64,000 nucleotides of DNA from positions 22,256,909 through 22,320,908 of the forward strand of contig NC_031502.1 in assembly GCF_000237925.1 (NCBI RefSeq), given 5' to 3'. Under the pieces are notes generated by a model. It was not told where the DNA came from. It did no database searches and saw nothing but the letters and a program-made list of their open reading frames with translations. The DNA is from Schistosoma mansoni (taxonomy: Eukaryota; Platyhelminthes; Trematoda; Strigeidida; Schistosomatidae). The translations under genes and the position numbers were made by a program. Shown one piece after another: positions 1 to 14,100 of the stretch (position 1 is its first letter; every line of letters starts with the position of its first letter).

Positions 1-1989
1 CAGTATTAGTTTGCGAAATAGTGCATTGTAATACACTTCTTCACTTCATATTTGAATGTCCCAACAAAAATGGGCAACCAAAGAGGAACTCTGAGGAAAA
101 TCCTTAAAGAAAAGTCCGTATGAATATTGGCAATAATGCATCATGATGTCACCTTTCTTCCTATTCCAAGTTAAATAGTGTGTCTCTAAATTAGCACATT
201 TTCTTTCTCCGAAATATCTACTTTTCCCAAAAACTAACACCAACTTTTCTACTTTTTTCCAAAATCAGTTCCGATTTTTTTTAATTTTCTCCAATCATTC
301 GAACCGTCGTTCAAATACTTGTGGACAAAAGGAAAGCTTCGCTTTACGGGCTTCCCTACATGTATATATAATAGACCAAAATAATCAGATTGTCCAAGTG
401 GTTCAAAGGTTGCTACATTTTAGTACTAACGTTGTTGACATCTTACAATTGTGCAGCAGCACGACGATAATTCAGTCTCTCAGTTTGTGAATCTTTTTGT
501 CGAAATTTGCAAACCAGCAGGATTTCTGAGTTTTCGAGTCTCTTACAGTTTCCGAAAAGTCGATCAAATTTTGCCCAAAATTGAGAGATTGGGGAGTTAC
601 TTTAAAAGTCAGTTTTGGATTCGTTAGTGCTCTTGCCACAGGGATTCGTACTACTATACTGTACTTCATATCTTTGTCGAACTCTATCTACATAGGAAAG
701 TCATGTTTGCTTTTACATCTAAGAAATTTTTATAACATAAACACTGATTCCTTCAAGGTTCATAAGTCCTCGTATCAATCTGAGCGCTTTAAGTTACGGA
801 AAGCCGATCATCGACTCTGGAAACAAACTAAGAGATTATGTATGTTTGGGTTTCACCGGTATCATGGTCACAGGATTTCGATTCATTAGTTAATTGAAGA
901 TTATGCGTATCCCAAGGCCATTCTACAGTACTCTGGGGTTGGTTGACTGTAGTTTCATTACAGCCTCCTAGCTCCCAGAGTTGTTTCAAGTCATACTCTT
1001 CGGTCCTTCTCTCAATGTACATATATTATATTGAATGGTCAATACTCCTTGAATAAGCCAATTCTCTCGGCACTACTTTTGTTCCAAATATTTATATAGT
1101 GTGTAAGATTCTGCCGAAGGATTGGTTGCAAACTTATGCACGTCAGATTCTTATTGTGCTAAGCTTTCTTTTGGGTATCGTGTTTCTGGTCCTCCATTAC
1201 CATACAAACTGCGTGGACTACATCTAATCGGTCAAATATAATTGTCTACAGCTGAAAAGTACACATCATACTGTCAAGTTGTGAAACCTAACTAAATCCC
1301 TGGAATTTAGATCTAAAGGAAAAGTTACATATGACTTGTAGGTGTTTTGCATTTGGTTGGTAAGCACTTATTATATCCAATCTCACAGAACATGGGGTTA
1401 CTGCCGCACAGTTCGTATCACCAAGACCAGAATTTCAGGGCAAATAAACTTTCTAGAACTTATGGTAAAGTTAATGTTTAGTTCCTAGAGTACTTGGTTC
1501 CACTGGTTCACACGTTCAAACATTTTTATCTTCTTTGGTTTAGGTAATTAGGTAGCATAAAAGTCTAGGTCATCAACTGGCACTTGAATAATAAATCCTA
1601 CACAAAAGATTAAATAACTCATAAGAAAATATTTCTGAATGTTTAACTTCATGTGCTGTCCGTGCATTTGTTTGAAAATGCTATTTGTTCCAATTTGATC
1701 ACTGCATTAGTTCCGTTTATATTTAGTCTTAGGATGCACAGTAAGGTCAAGCTTTGTGTAGTATTCTAAGTTCAGTGTCTAAATTTATAGTACTAAGTCA
1801 GTCATAGATTTACATTATCGTAAAGCTAGTTATCTCTGCCAAACCAACTTTACCAAGGTAGTATAAAAAGGAAAAATCTGTACCTCCTTACAACAAATGT
1901 GGAATAACAATAACTACTATTTAATACGCTAGAATGGTACACTGATTGTTAAATAACCCTCTCTTAGTCTACCCGTTTATTTTTTACAA
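1..1989. other. No gene recognised
   Basis: AT-rich sequence with no convincing exon or transposon. The longest open frame, about 100 codons from 581, has no recognisable motif and no codon pattern that sets it apart from noise. A stretch near 500-600 vaguely resembles the A/T- and CCAAAA-rich DNA at 22.0-22.2 kb. The last part may hold the promoter, 5' UTR or first intron of the gene that follows. Confidence 0.5.
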
Positions 1990-2016
1990 TATTATTGTAG
2001 ATACAACGGTCCCACA
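1990..2016 (+). promoter_or_regulatory. 3' splice acceptor just upstream of RBMX2
   Basis: A T-rich tract runs into TATTATTGTAG, with the AG at 1999-2000. This leaves only 16 nt before the ATG at 2017. It fits either the end of a 5' UTR intron or a spliced-leader trans-splice acceptor, both of which occur in schistosomes. The sequence alone cannot separate these. Confidence 0.55.
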
Positions 2017-2793
2017 ATGAATCCAATTACGAATGCCAAAAATCAGAATTTAATGAATGAAAAGGAGTTATCGCTCGGTCACACAGGGACAGTTAGCAGT
2101 TGGCACAGACAGTACAAAGATTCGGCTTGGATCTATGTGGGTGGTTTACATTACGATCTTACTGAAGGTGATGTTATTTGTGTTTTTTCTCAGTATGGTG
2201 AAATTGTTAATATCAATTTAGTTCGGGATAAAAAGACAGGTGTATCAAAGGGATTTGCATTCGTGTGTTATGAAGATCAAAGAAGTACTGTTCTAGCTAC
2301 TGACAATTTAAATGGAATAAAATTAGGAGGCCGTATAATCCGAGTAGACCACGTTGAAAAATATCGAGTACCAAAGGACGGAGTTCTTGATGTTGGACAT
2401 ACGGATAAAAAGTCAGAGTACAAACGACCTACTGACTCTGTTTCAGAGTTTGTTAAAGAGCACGGATGTGGTCCCGAAGTGATGAAACAACTCAAAAAAA
2501 TTCAACAGGAACAAGACGAAGCAGAAAAGCGACGCCTTGAATCTATTCAGAAGCGGAATGAGCGAGAGAGACGTCATAATCGAGAGTCAAGATCTAGAGA
2601 AAATGGAGAGTTCAGACATAGAGAGAATCGAGAGCCAAGGCTTAGGGAAAACAGAGAGCCTCATTCAGAAACCAAAACAGAAGACATTGGTCAAAGGAAC
2701 TCTCCGAGACGCCTACGTAATCCAAGTCCTTCTCCACCACGCAAAGTCTCCATTAAGGCGGAGCCCCCTAGTCCACCAAGACCATTCCGCTAA
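2017..2793 (+). CDS. RBMX2: RBMX2 / Ist3-like RNA-binding protein
   Basis: Predicted 258-residue ortholog of RBMX2 (yeast Ist3/Snu17), a component of the spliceosomal RES complex, so expected in the nucleus in pre-mRNA splicing. One RRM spans about residues 36-114, with RNP2 as WIYVGGL (38-44) and RNP1 as KGFAFVCY (78-85). The segment around FSQYGEIVNINLVRDKKTG and the start of the C-terminal extension (IRVDHVEKY) are typical of this family. The tail is rich in Arg and Glu with repeated REN units (about 188-213), then Ser/Pro, ending PSPPRPFR. The reading frame is one uninterrupted exon. The ATG follows a splice acceptor by 16 nt and the protein begins MNP as family members do, so the start is well supported. 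No transposon interrupts it. Family assignment is secure; the exact complex in flukes is inferred. Confidence 0.95.
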   Translation: MNPITNAKNQNLMNEKELSLGHTGTVSSWHRQYKDSAWIYVGGLHYDLTEGDVICVFSQYGEIVNINLVRDKKTGVSKGFAFVCYEDQRSTVLATDNLNGIKLGGRIIRVDHVEKYRVPKDGVLDVGHTDKKSEYKRPTDSVSEFVKEHGCGPEVMKQLKKIQQEQDEAEKRRLESIQKRNERERRHNRESRSRENGEFRHRENREPRLRENREPHSETKTEDIGQRNSPRRLRNPSPSPPRKVSIKAEPPSPPRPFR

Positions 2794-5168
2794 GTGCAGC
2801 AAAAATTGTCACTGTACATAAATTTTGTTATAATTACGTTATCGACTTCCGACACTAAAAATTGGTTACCCTTTAATACTGAAGTGTTACACGTGATAGT
2901 ATGACTCTTGTACATGCAGTTATTGTAAATATATACTTTTAGTGTATTTGATTTGTTTTTTTCTTTTAATGAACTTGTTATTGAATACTCAATTTAGTTG
3001 TCGAAGCGTAACCACAAGTTTTATTCGAGAATACCCTTACGAGTAAATTAGTGTTTATGTGTACGGTTTACCTTAACGATCGATCAGCATTTTGTCACAT
3101 AGTTCAAGTCTAAAACTTGTGTAGTCAAAATCTCATTTTAGTACGTGGAGTTACTAAAAACAACTTATGTTTGACTACGGGACAGAATTCCTTTATACTC
3201 ATCGTCAGTGATTAAATGGATGAATGAGTAACTTCATCCTACTACACAACTGGGTGTTTCTGCAGATTACATGTATTAGTTAAAACGCTCTGTATTATTG
3301 CGACTCTAGCAACAATTATCAGATAGTTGCTAATCATTTGAATCTCCCAGGATCTACTAGAACAACTGTTTAGCCATTGTAGTTGTAAACCTGATTCTAT
3401 GTAACAAATTCTCACCTGTTAGCAATGAAAAAAACACAATTAAAGCACTGCAATAAGATCAAATTTTAACCATTTAATGTTGAGTGGGAAAAAGGAAAGT
3501 TTGATAGGGTACTAAATCCAAACATTACGATAACTGGTAATCTGTGCGTGTTTAAATGGAATAACCTAGAGTTGAGATATGAATACAAATACGAAAACAA
3601 TTGACTCATTGTTAACGATGGTGTTTGATGACGCTTGAGTTCATGATAGGATATTCGTGTCTGGGCAAACAGTTAACTAGCATAACATTAGATGAAAAAA
3701 AGGGAAAAACACAACAAGAATTATGTAGCTCTTCAGGGGACCAGTACTTAGATTATATCATTACTATGAAGACGAGAGGAGTTTAGTTGTCAACGAAAAT
3801 TGGGATACGAATAGCGCATAACTTAGCTTTTCAGTATCCTAAATACAATATTTTCTAAAGCAAAACCGAAACGAAAAAAGTTAAACCATAACCTGACAAT
3901 TTTACGACAAACTAGACAATTTAGAACACGGTATAACTGAAAATATATGGAAAAATAAGCAGCAGCTACGGAGTACAATAATTAAAACACTGAAGTCGGG
4001 TGCACGTTGCAATTGATTTGTCATAGAAGACAAAATAAAAAGGTATTGAAGAAATACTGAAGGTAAATACTTGAAAGAAGATAGAGTGAATGCATCAGCA
4101 CCAATATGACTGGTTATAGATCATGTCACTTGTTTCCAACAACTGACCAGGCGGATCTTAGCTGTGTAGTCTGCACCCACGTACACTGTCCGATTCAACA
4201 GCCAGTAACCTCATGAACTGATGCCGCATCTGAGTTTGATCGTCCATAGTTTTCCTCTCAACCTGCGATGCCAAACAAAGTAGTACGTCGACTTAGACAT
4301 GCATGATGTCTCAGTCATTTCAGTTGTATATTTACCTATGTATCATTGTCTAGGTATGTGTTTAACAGTATGCGTGGCACGTTTGAAGTGTCCGTACAAA
4401 ATAAAGCCTGTTACCCCATTAGCTGATTCTTATGCCCTACTGAAAATTTTATGATTATGATGAAACAGCGGTAATATCCTACCATATCTTCGATAATCAC
4501 ATCCGAGTCAAAAGGTACATAAAAGGAAATTGTACAATGTCGCCACGTTTCCCTATAGAAATTTGGAATTGGTAAATTCCAACTATGTATCTTGTAATAA
4601 TGCTTTACAATATCCCAAAGCAAGTATGGTCTGTATCATAGAAAAGTGAAGTAATTTGTAGGCTGCAAACAACTTTAAGGTGAAAATAATGTCGTTATGT
4701 TGTTTATTAACACTTTGCTAATAAAGATAATATTAGAAGTAGCCATTCAAAAGAGTTATCATATTTAGTGTTTATCATGGGCTTATTACATTTCAGTAGC
4801 AACCTTGTAAGCCGTTGTAAAAAACCAAGGTTTGCAAGCAGGAGGTTCGTAAATCTGAAGTATCATTGAGATTTTAGCATCGGATTAGAGCCATTTGTCG
4901 ATCGACTAAATACAACACAATATCACGCCAATCAGTGGTTCATATCCCAGACAATTTTTTAATAAACGCTTAATCTAAACATATTAGTTGAGTATTGTGG
5001 TGATAAGTAAGTAAACTTTATCATATATACATCAGTAAACGAAGAATAATAAGATTAAAACAACTAAATTATCATATTTTTTTACACTTATGAAATCTGG
5101 ACAAGTAATTGATTGTACAAAGTTATAAAACAGAGACAGAAGTTTGCGTAACGCATCGACTTGCTTCT
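2794..5168. other. Intergenic, mostly unassigned
   Basis: Region between the 3' ends of two convergent genes (RBMX2 on + and borealin on -). It should hold their 3' UTRs. No clear AATAAA positions RBMX2 polyadenylation. A weak RTE-like remnant is listed separately near 4.1-4.35 kb; otherwise nothing is recognised. Confidence 0.5.
4110..4345 (-). mobile_element. Decayed RTE-type LINE 3' coding remnant
   Basis: Short matches in the same order as the minus-strand C-terminal RTE coding sequence at 12.04-12.28 kb: CATGTCAC near 4123, TAGTCTGCA near 4165 and ATGAACTGATGCC near 4213. Spacing is roughly conserved but identity is low, with no open frame. It is read as an old copy. Confidence 0.4.
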
Positions 5169-8100
5169 TCATTTCCTTCTTGACTGAGTATGACGGTCTA
5201 AAACATCTTGAAGTGTTACAATAAGGTTACGTAGATGCTGTGCTTCCGGTGATGATAATTGTATATTATTACGATCAATCTTCGATAATAATTTATCCTA
5301 TTAGCCAGAATAAGAAAACAATTTACAAGTGTTGACAGAAGAGTTATTCACTTCGACTATAAAAAATAGTTGTGTCTAGCATTATATATATACTATGCTT
5401 TTAACAGTAAATAACTACTTGACACTATTCGCAATATTACACCATTTCAATAAGCTTTTGCTACTCTAACTGGACGAAATGGGAAAATAATATTGCATTT
5501 GTAAATTAATGTAGTAGTCATTACTGAGATGGGATGAAACTCAGTTTTACGAAGTTGGGGTTTAGTTCGTTTACAATCCAAAACAAATCTTAAACTTTTA
5601 TTGATTTAGCGTGCTTTGGTAATGATTTATAGTGAATGACGATGTCGCTTATTGAACCCTAGTAGTGTGTGTTTGCGATCATTGAGATAGTAAAGATTTG
5701 TAACTCAAGTGGATGATTTCGGTGAAGTTTTGTTGTCTGAGATGGACGATTTGATAATTGCTGCCAACAAGTCCTATCGTCTTGTACTATATACTCAAAA
5801 GTGATTAAGTTGGACATAGTTGGTTACTGATTCCCTATCAACACATCCATGTGGAATTACGAAGGAAATAGAATATTTTACATACTAGGACATGATCACT
5901 AATTTATTCAGGTTGTAGTTTGACCTTAACGCAGTAATGTTAGTCCCGACTATAGTCGCTACCTTGGCCTGTTCGTTGGGCTTGCCTATCGTGATGAATC
6001 AGTCGAGCTATGTTGGTTGAATGTTCTTATTCAAAATGTGTGAATTTAATTAGGCTTCCTCTTACTTCGCTGGAATCATATAAAGACTGAAGTTTAGAAA
6101 TCAAAGGTAAGCTTACACACTTGATTGCATGAGAAGAAGTTAACGCTAACTAGGTCGTTGTTTGGATGATCTTAAGGGAACATTGATTGTCACGACTGAT
6201 TTAGTCAAAACCTGAAGACATTATTCGGAGCATTAGGTATTCTATCGGACATATCACTTTATTATGATAAACTGTTACGAACCGCGTACTAATACCTACT
6301 ACTATTAACAATTTTACATATCAAAAGCATAATTAAATATCCTCACATCTGTCTATTGAAAACATTTATTAACTATTCACTTAGTATTGTTTGTTTGAAT
6401 CTTCCCATTGATGTTTAGGACTGCAATTGATCAGTCTGTCTCTAATTGGCATATGTGCATACTGTGCGTATTGCTTCGATATAGCCTTAGTTCACAAGCA
6501 TTGTAAACAAAGATGGATAGTGGCTAGCAGTGGAATCCAGGACGCGCGTTTCGTCCTATTTGGGACTCGTCAGATAGATGGGAAGATTCAAACAAACAAT
6601 ACTAAGTGAATTTAAACTTCACCCCATCGCACAAGCAAGTGGCTATCAGGACTCAGTAGCTAAGTGGATAACGCAATGGTGTTCGAAGCGAATGGCACTG
6701 GGTTCGAGTTCCAGAGTGAACATCAACTCTGAGATGCAGGTGCATCCAGCTGACGAGTCCCAAGTAGGACGAAACGCGCGTCCTTCATTCCACTGCTAGC
6801 CACTATTCATCTTTTTTATTAACTATGTTTCTATTTCTATTATACGTAAAGAAGCCATCTACTTTATTACAGTAAATAAGGTATTCACATTGTCATGTCT
6901 TGATAAATAGTTACATAGAGTCGAAGTCTATAATTTTATAGTTTCGGTTTACATCTGACAAAAAATACTGTACTACTACCAGTTTTGTTTTTTTGAGTAA
7001 TAAGTTTGATACATTTAAATTCTCAATGTTTCCCTTTCACAACTGAAATTACTAGAATTTATAAATTTTGTTTCTAATTTTTAAAATTATTAATGAATTT
7101 CGAAAACATAAACAAATCCACTTAATAAATTAAAGACATTTAATAATAAGACAAAGGATGGAATTCTCTGATTATCCTATTACCATTTATCTGCACATAT
7201 CCAATAGGTTTATTGTTAGGAAACTGAATATGTTTATTGTTTCCAAGTGGATATTTAAAATTATAGTATAAATAATTACTATACACTGTTAAGAAAAAAA
7301 CTTACTCTCATGTCTTTGGACAATTTTTGTGTAGAATTAGGTCGTAAAGTTTTATCCATAGTGGTTAAAGTATCATTAGTTGTTGTATAATGATTTGTAT
7401 TGGTGTTAGTTACACGAGTTGTATTCATTTTACATGTACTTGAACCTTGGTTATTGATCGCACGTGATCGAGTTACTCGATAAGTAGTAGATTGAGGAAT
7501 GAATCCTTCAAGTTCAGTAACTTTTGGTGTGGAAGCAATTGGTAACCGTTTTCCACCACCACCACCACCACCTTTCATCTGGTCAGAAGTAAACAAGAAT
7601 AAATAACACTGAATTGATAACGAATGAAACATTATTTATAATGAAAAGATTCAAAATTTCTCAACTCAACTGTCCTTCCAGCACGTGAAACTATAGCATG
7701 GTTAGGTTAGTAATAACAACACGATGTGAATTCGCACTGACTACGATATCCCATCAAGGCACTTAGTGTGATATTAGATACTATTAACTCAAAATATATC
7801 ATAAGTGGGTGAATTTAAGGTTGTTGCTTCCGTAGACATACGTATTGGGCACTTACATTACCATTTCTTTATCACCCATGACGACTGGAAAAGATGAAGA
7901 GACGGGGACGAATTCAGAGAACCATGTCACTTATTTTTGTACATTTTCATCATTCACCCCACGACGTCCTAGGAAGCTATCGAAGTGTTTATTAACGACA
8001 AGCTCATTAACTGTAAACTCCTGCGTGGTAACATATCAGGGCTCTTACTAGAGAGAGGGGAGTAGCGGTAAACAACTCTCCAACATAATTAGTTTTACAA

Positions 8101-11100
8101 GTCTTCGACATCTATGCTGACCCCATTAGTTTTGCTGGACACATTGTTAGCTGAAGGCGCTTGGTCAAGCATACACTCCAGATCACGTTCGGGTATATCG
8201 TGCTACGCATCTTTCGGAACTAGTCACATTGGAATACACACACCTCGGAGCATCGACCATTATTCAACTATATCTTTGCATCCCTTCATTCTCGTTTTCT
8301 GGTCTGATTGGCTTTACGATCCTTGTATGAGAAGTTTCAGAAGATAGTTTTGATAAACACTGCGTCTCCGTGACGTATTTGGGTTCCTTTACAACCCCTG
8401 ACGCTCAATTTCTGGTGACCCTCCACTTTGACGTTTGACTTCATATACTACACCTAAGCTAGACATGTTTGAGCGATGGCGGTAATAAGAGGCCCCATAC
8501 GGATTAAGTAGAATGAATTGACTTCAGTCACTTGTTTACTCAGACAGATATTAAAATGAGAAGCTAGAAGAACGCTAACTAGAAAAAAATCACTTAAATT
8601 TCGTCCTCGAAGTTGTAGGATATTAATTCACAAGAATTATTACGCCTTATTATGAAAGCCGAGATGCTTCGGAAACCACGATGCCAGTCCTCCTTCTGAC
8701 AACTAGAGCAACAATTAATATGGGTACATGGAATGTCCGGATAATGTGGGAGACTAGGAGGACCGGTCGAATAGCTGCGGAAATGAAGAGAGTGTAGCAA
8801 GCCCATTCAACTACTGTATTATTTGTGTGCCCTTTTTAATCTAGACATTTAATCCACTATGTAAATTTATGTGTGAGTCTGATGGAGCGCGTGTCTGCAC
8901 ATCAATCTTTAATCTATTCTCACGTTGGTTGTAAGCAAAGACAATAATTTATCCACAATCCATTAACAACATCACACACATATTCACTTGTTTTCCCTGT
9001 GTGCTTGCTATCTGTACGCTTGTGGATTTTACCAATCTTTAACAATAAACTAATCTCGAGTAAATCCATAATTCTACTAGGAAATTTAGTCTGTGTTAAA
9101 TATTTAGTTAACGTGATATTATTTAGTTATTGGAGTCAAATATAGAGGAATTAACCCTCTACAAGATACAACTTGATGATGCTCAGAATAAGTGAAACCT
9201 ATTAGACCAAAGCTGGACAGAAAGGATTCGATTTCAGACAGCTGCTGTTGTACACTGTTCATGAAGAAGCTTTGATTCTGTCCAAAAAAGCACGAAAAGC
9301 GCATATACGGTAGGAATCTTATGGATTCACGATCATCACAGCATCCTTCAAAACAAAGGAGGGGATCGTGATGATTGTTATCCACTACTATGCACCCACC
9401 AATCATAACAATGAGGAAGATAAATATCAGTTTCATGAGAGACTGAAGTCAGTCATAGGGACGTGTCCAAAAAGGGACACAACCATCCTGATAAGAGACC
9501 TAAACGCCATGGTGGGAATGGACAACATCGGGTATGAAGATATCATAAGACAACATGAACTGGGAAAAAGGAACGAAAATGGCGAGAGATTTGTAAATTT
9601 ATGCACATTCAACAAAATGGTTATAGGTGGCACTTCAACGTGTCAGGAGGTTCTAGGCCTCAGCAAGCATTATCATAAGGAATGGATCTCCATCGAAACC
9701 CTGGACAAGATTCAAGAAAGGAAGAACAAGAAGACAGCAATTAACAACAGTCCAACAAGAACAGAGAAAGTCGAGACACACGCCGAATACACAGAAACAA
9801 AAAAGAGAGTAAAGAGGAGCATTAGGACCGACAAGCAGAAATGCATGGAAGACCTGGAAATGACAGCGGAAAAATCTGTAACAGAAGGAAATATCAAACA
9901 ACTATATGGTATAACGAAGAAACTAGGAGGGAAATATAGTAAACATAGTGACTAGTCAAGCACAAATAAGGCAAGCTAATCACTGAGATTCAAGAACAGT
10001 GGGACAAGTGGGTAGAACACTTTGAAGAACTTTTAAATAGACTAGCCCCACTAAACCTACCGGACATCGAAGCAGCACACAGACCTTCCTATAGCTGTCA
10101 CTCCACTAACGATCGAAGAAATCAGAATGAATATCGAACAAATCATGAGTAGAAAAGCAACAAAACCAGAAAACATACCAGATGAAGCACCGAAGTCACA
10201 AATACAGGTAACTGCAAGGATGCTCTGCGTTGTATTCAGAAATATTTGGGAGGAAGACCAAGTGCCACTGACAAACTGGAAAGAGGGATATTTCATCTAG
10301 ATGCCAAAGAAAGGAGATTCAAGCAAGTGTGAGAATTACAGAGGAATCACACTACTGTTAGTGCGAGGAAAAGTTCTCAACAGTGGAATGGAAGATTCAG
10401 TAAACACCCAACTTCGAGATCAACAGGCTGGATTCCGTAAGGATAGGTCATGTACAGGCCAAATCGCCACACTATGGATCAATATTAGAAAATCAATTGA
10501 ATGGAACTTGTCACTACACATCGATTTCCTTGACTATGAGAATACATTTGACAGTGTGGATAGAAGAGGCTTATGGAAGCTTCTTCGACACTACGGTGAA
10601 CCTGAGAAGGTCGTCAACACCATACGAAATAGTGTCGTTCTTTTAAAGACTATATGTCAATTATAATTTACTTTCAGATTTAGGAAAAACAATTCACAAA
10701 AAATACTTTGATTTTGCGTGCATTGGGTATGAGCTTCAAACTGTCATTTACTCGTTTGGTAAATTACTGAGTGAGATGATTGTACAATGACCACAAGCTG
10801 GATCAATCGTCCATCTTGAATTCCACAAATAGTCTCAATAGTTTAATTATCGTTAAGATGTCAAAGACATCATTGTAGAGATGCGTAAGTATAAGAAAGA
10901 AGCTAGATAGTTGTATTTTTAAGGCTATGTTTACACAATATGAAATAGATAACATAAAAAGAATTAAACAATAAACAACAAATAACTGTAGTAACGATTA
11001 AATACCTGAGAAGCATTTAGAGTTGGAACTTGATCGACACCATTAATGTTTGTTAACTCTCCATCTTCAGAAATAAAGGGCATAGATGGCCATTGTGACA

Positions 11101-14100
11101 ACTGTGGATTATTGGATGCTTGAGATGTCTTTGCACTTCGACAATTACTTGTAGTATGTCCTCTACATGGTCTTTTTCCGGTACGAGTCTTTACAGAATC
11201 TTCCCATTCTAGTCGACTACGTTTTTTTACCTCAGACACCAACTGGTCAAGTAACTAATGCAATAACGTAAATGTAAACGAAAGTATATTATGTCAATAT
11301 GGATATTCAAAAGATATCAATTCTAATTAAGTTATTTACATGAGATTTACAACAGCTGTTTGTGTTAGTTTCAGATAAAAGATTACAACAAAACGAAATA
11401 CTGTAACCTTAGTTTGTGTATTCGAATATTATAAGGGTAACTATTTCCAGAAATTCAAATCTATGAAGTTAGACACTACCTAAACACAACTTGGACAATG
11501 ATGTAGATCTTGTAGACATTACGTAGATATTGGTTTATTCTCAAGTCTTTTATCTGAACTTATCGTATAAGAAAAACAGGGAATAGTCATATAGACATAG
11601 CCTTCCGGGTCTTAAAAATCCCATCAGTCAAGTTAACCTTCGGAGGTATTATCAAACAAAAAGCTGCAATATAGATAACTCGTTTATCACTCAAAAAAAC
11701 ACGGATTATTCATGACGCTAATGAGATACCTTATTTCAAGAAATCAGTTGTTTTCGTATAGTTTAGTAGCCGAGACATGTGTCAGTCAATCATCTACAAC
11801 GTAGGACCAGGCACATTTATGCACCGGTCCAAGTTGCCATACCTCGTTTGCACAACAAGATGAACACCGGATTCATAAAAGTAATTAATTTAGTGGTGGT
11901 AGTATATAAAAGATAGGTTGTATATAAGGATATAGTATAGGAAGGAAGACTGATATGAAGCAATTTTAATCTCAAGGTTTAAGGGAAGATAAAGAGTGTA
12001 TACACCTACGCCATTGTGATTGATTCTGAGCCATGTCACCTAGAGTCTCCAACATTGGTCACGATAGTCACGCGGACCCCAACCAAGTAGTCTGCATCTG
12101 CCAACATGGCTCAGACTAGAAGTTAGTGACTTCAAGCACTGATGCCATGTATTGGTTTGGCCGCCCCTAACTCTCTTCCAACCATCCCCTAAACTAGTCA
12201 GCATAGCGCGTCGTGGTAATCGGTGTTCAGGCATACGTAACACGTGGCCCAACCATCTCAGTCGATGAAGATTCACAACCTCATCAACTGATTTACCATC
12301 GTTCCCTAATGCCCTGCGTCTAACCTCACTATTACTTACCCGGTTATCCCAGCAGATGCGAGCAATATTTCTAAGGCATCTGTGGTCAAATACTAGTAAC
12401 CTACGAGTATCTTCTACTCTCTTGCCCCCAAATGCCCTGGTACGGCCGAGAGTGGGGAGAGTACGCTCTCCCTCTCGAAATGGCCAGCGAATATATAGCC
12501 TCTATCAGGGAAGTCCTACTCACTGCCTTCTCATGACGGGGGTGTTGTTTACGAAAGTGAGAGGACGAAAAGCGAATGTCCGGCGCTTTAACCTGGTTGG
12601 TGGATGTGGAGGATCCACCTAGGAGAGTTGGAAAACCCTCATTCCAAACCAATGGTGCACATGGGCTCCAGTATCCTGAAGGAACAAATGGTGTACGAAT
12701 CAATCGTTGATCACCGGCTACCATGGGACTGCATCTCCTCACGATGTTCCACTGCCTTGTGGATCAGATCTTTCGGTCGAAGGCTCCGGGTGTGGGCCCC
12801 TAAGAAAACCACCTGCTTCAGTTCGGGCACCTGGGCAGTACCACAGCCCTCAAGGAAATCGAATGAGATTTGTATGGCGCATATGTATCTGGTGCTTCCT
12901 TGTACCAATATTTATGTGTTTAAATAAAAAAAAAAATAAAATCTTCTACTCTTAATGGCCATGTTTCGCAGCCGTAAAGTAGAACAGAACGAACTGCTGC
13001 GCAGTATACTCGTCCCTTAATTGATAGACGGATATCTCGTCTTCGCCATAGGTGACGTAAGTTGGCAAAAGCCAAACGAACTTTTTGAATCCGTGCTAAG
13101 ATTTCGTTGGACACCAACCCATTAGGGCAAGACAAGTGAATCTGTCGACACGTTCGAATACTTCATTCCCCATCCTTAGTTCAGGTGTTGACGCAGGCCA
13201 GTCCTGGAGTAACAGTTTACATTTAGATGGGGAGAAACGCATCTCAAACATCCTGGCATTATTACTCAGTTCTAACAAAAGACTCTGCATTTTGTCAACA
13301 TTTTCATCAAACAGGACTATGTCATCTGCGTATTCTAAGTCGATAAGTGGACAGTAAAGATGTTAAGTATTTGAACATGGGTACCTTTAAAGCCAAAATT
13401 ATCCGAACATTACTGTCAGTTGCAGTAATAGAAAGTTGAAAAATGGGTAAAGGTGTTTGTAGAAGTATATACATTCGATCGTAAATGGTCTTTTCTGAAA
13501 AAGAAACTTCGTTTATTAATCTCACTGTAAAACAAAATACACGTTTGAGTGCTTGGTTTGAAAATACCATCTCAGTGCAACAACTAGTAATATCACCAAA
13601 AAAAATAAGAAAGCATGTTAAGCGGGACTTGAATATATAACGGAATCATTAAAAGCTTAATGCTCATACCAATAAATCACCATTAGAGGTTACTTGGTAA
13701 AGTGATTAATTACAAATAGTTTTAACTTTTAAATATCCACAATGATCAACAATATCATTTCTTAGTGCAAAAAAACTATTTTAGAGATTTGTGAAGTAGT
13801 TTTTCTCAATTTTGGGATAGATTCTATGAGAGGAAATACAGTAGTGCAACAGCGAGAGCTGATCTATAATAGCTCAATCATAAACCGATTTTAAGAGCCT
13901 AGCCGACCGTAAAACAGGCATACTACTGGATAGTGTATCATTATTAAAACCAAAACTTGCATGCAGTACTACTTTGAGTCCAACTTACATTCGCTCCTGT
14001 ATCCTTATTATACTGGTTGATACAATCAAAGTAAGGTTTACTTCGTATCTCACTCGGTAGTCTGGCGATGAAGTTTAAAGCAGAACTTCTAAACTGAGCG

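Larger units (their letters stand above)
6370..6812 (+). mobile_element. Hammerhead SINE (Sm-alpha type), fold-back copy
   Basis: The + strand unit (about 6,612-6,805) has a tRNA-like pol III promoter followed by a hammerhead and the 3' arm CACTGCTAGCCACTAT. Upstream, 6,377-6,580 is an inverted copy of hammerhead plus 3' region. It is bracketed by inverted copies of GGGAAGATTCAAACAAACAA (6,580-6,599 and its complement near 6,388-6,407). Such tRNA-derived hammerhead repeats are a known schistosome SINE/satellite family. It lies in the last intron of borealin. Confidence 0.85.

Noticed and set aside
581-889. 102-codon open frame as a gene
   Set aside because: No motif, no splice context, and AT-rich composition typical of chance frames here.
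6651-6716. tRNA gene
   Set aside because: A- and B-boxes are present but no acceptor stem or full cloverleaf; it is the promoter part of a SINE.
9119-9436. 105-codon minus-strand frame with a hydrophobic start
   Set aside because: Antisense to the SR2-like endonuclease; the + strand carries recognisable LINE coding.
12356-12955. Overlapping open frames of 80-113 codons on both strands
   Set aside because: They lie entirely in the 520-bp retroposon and recur with it. No known domain; kept only as an observation about the repeat.
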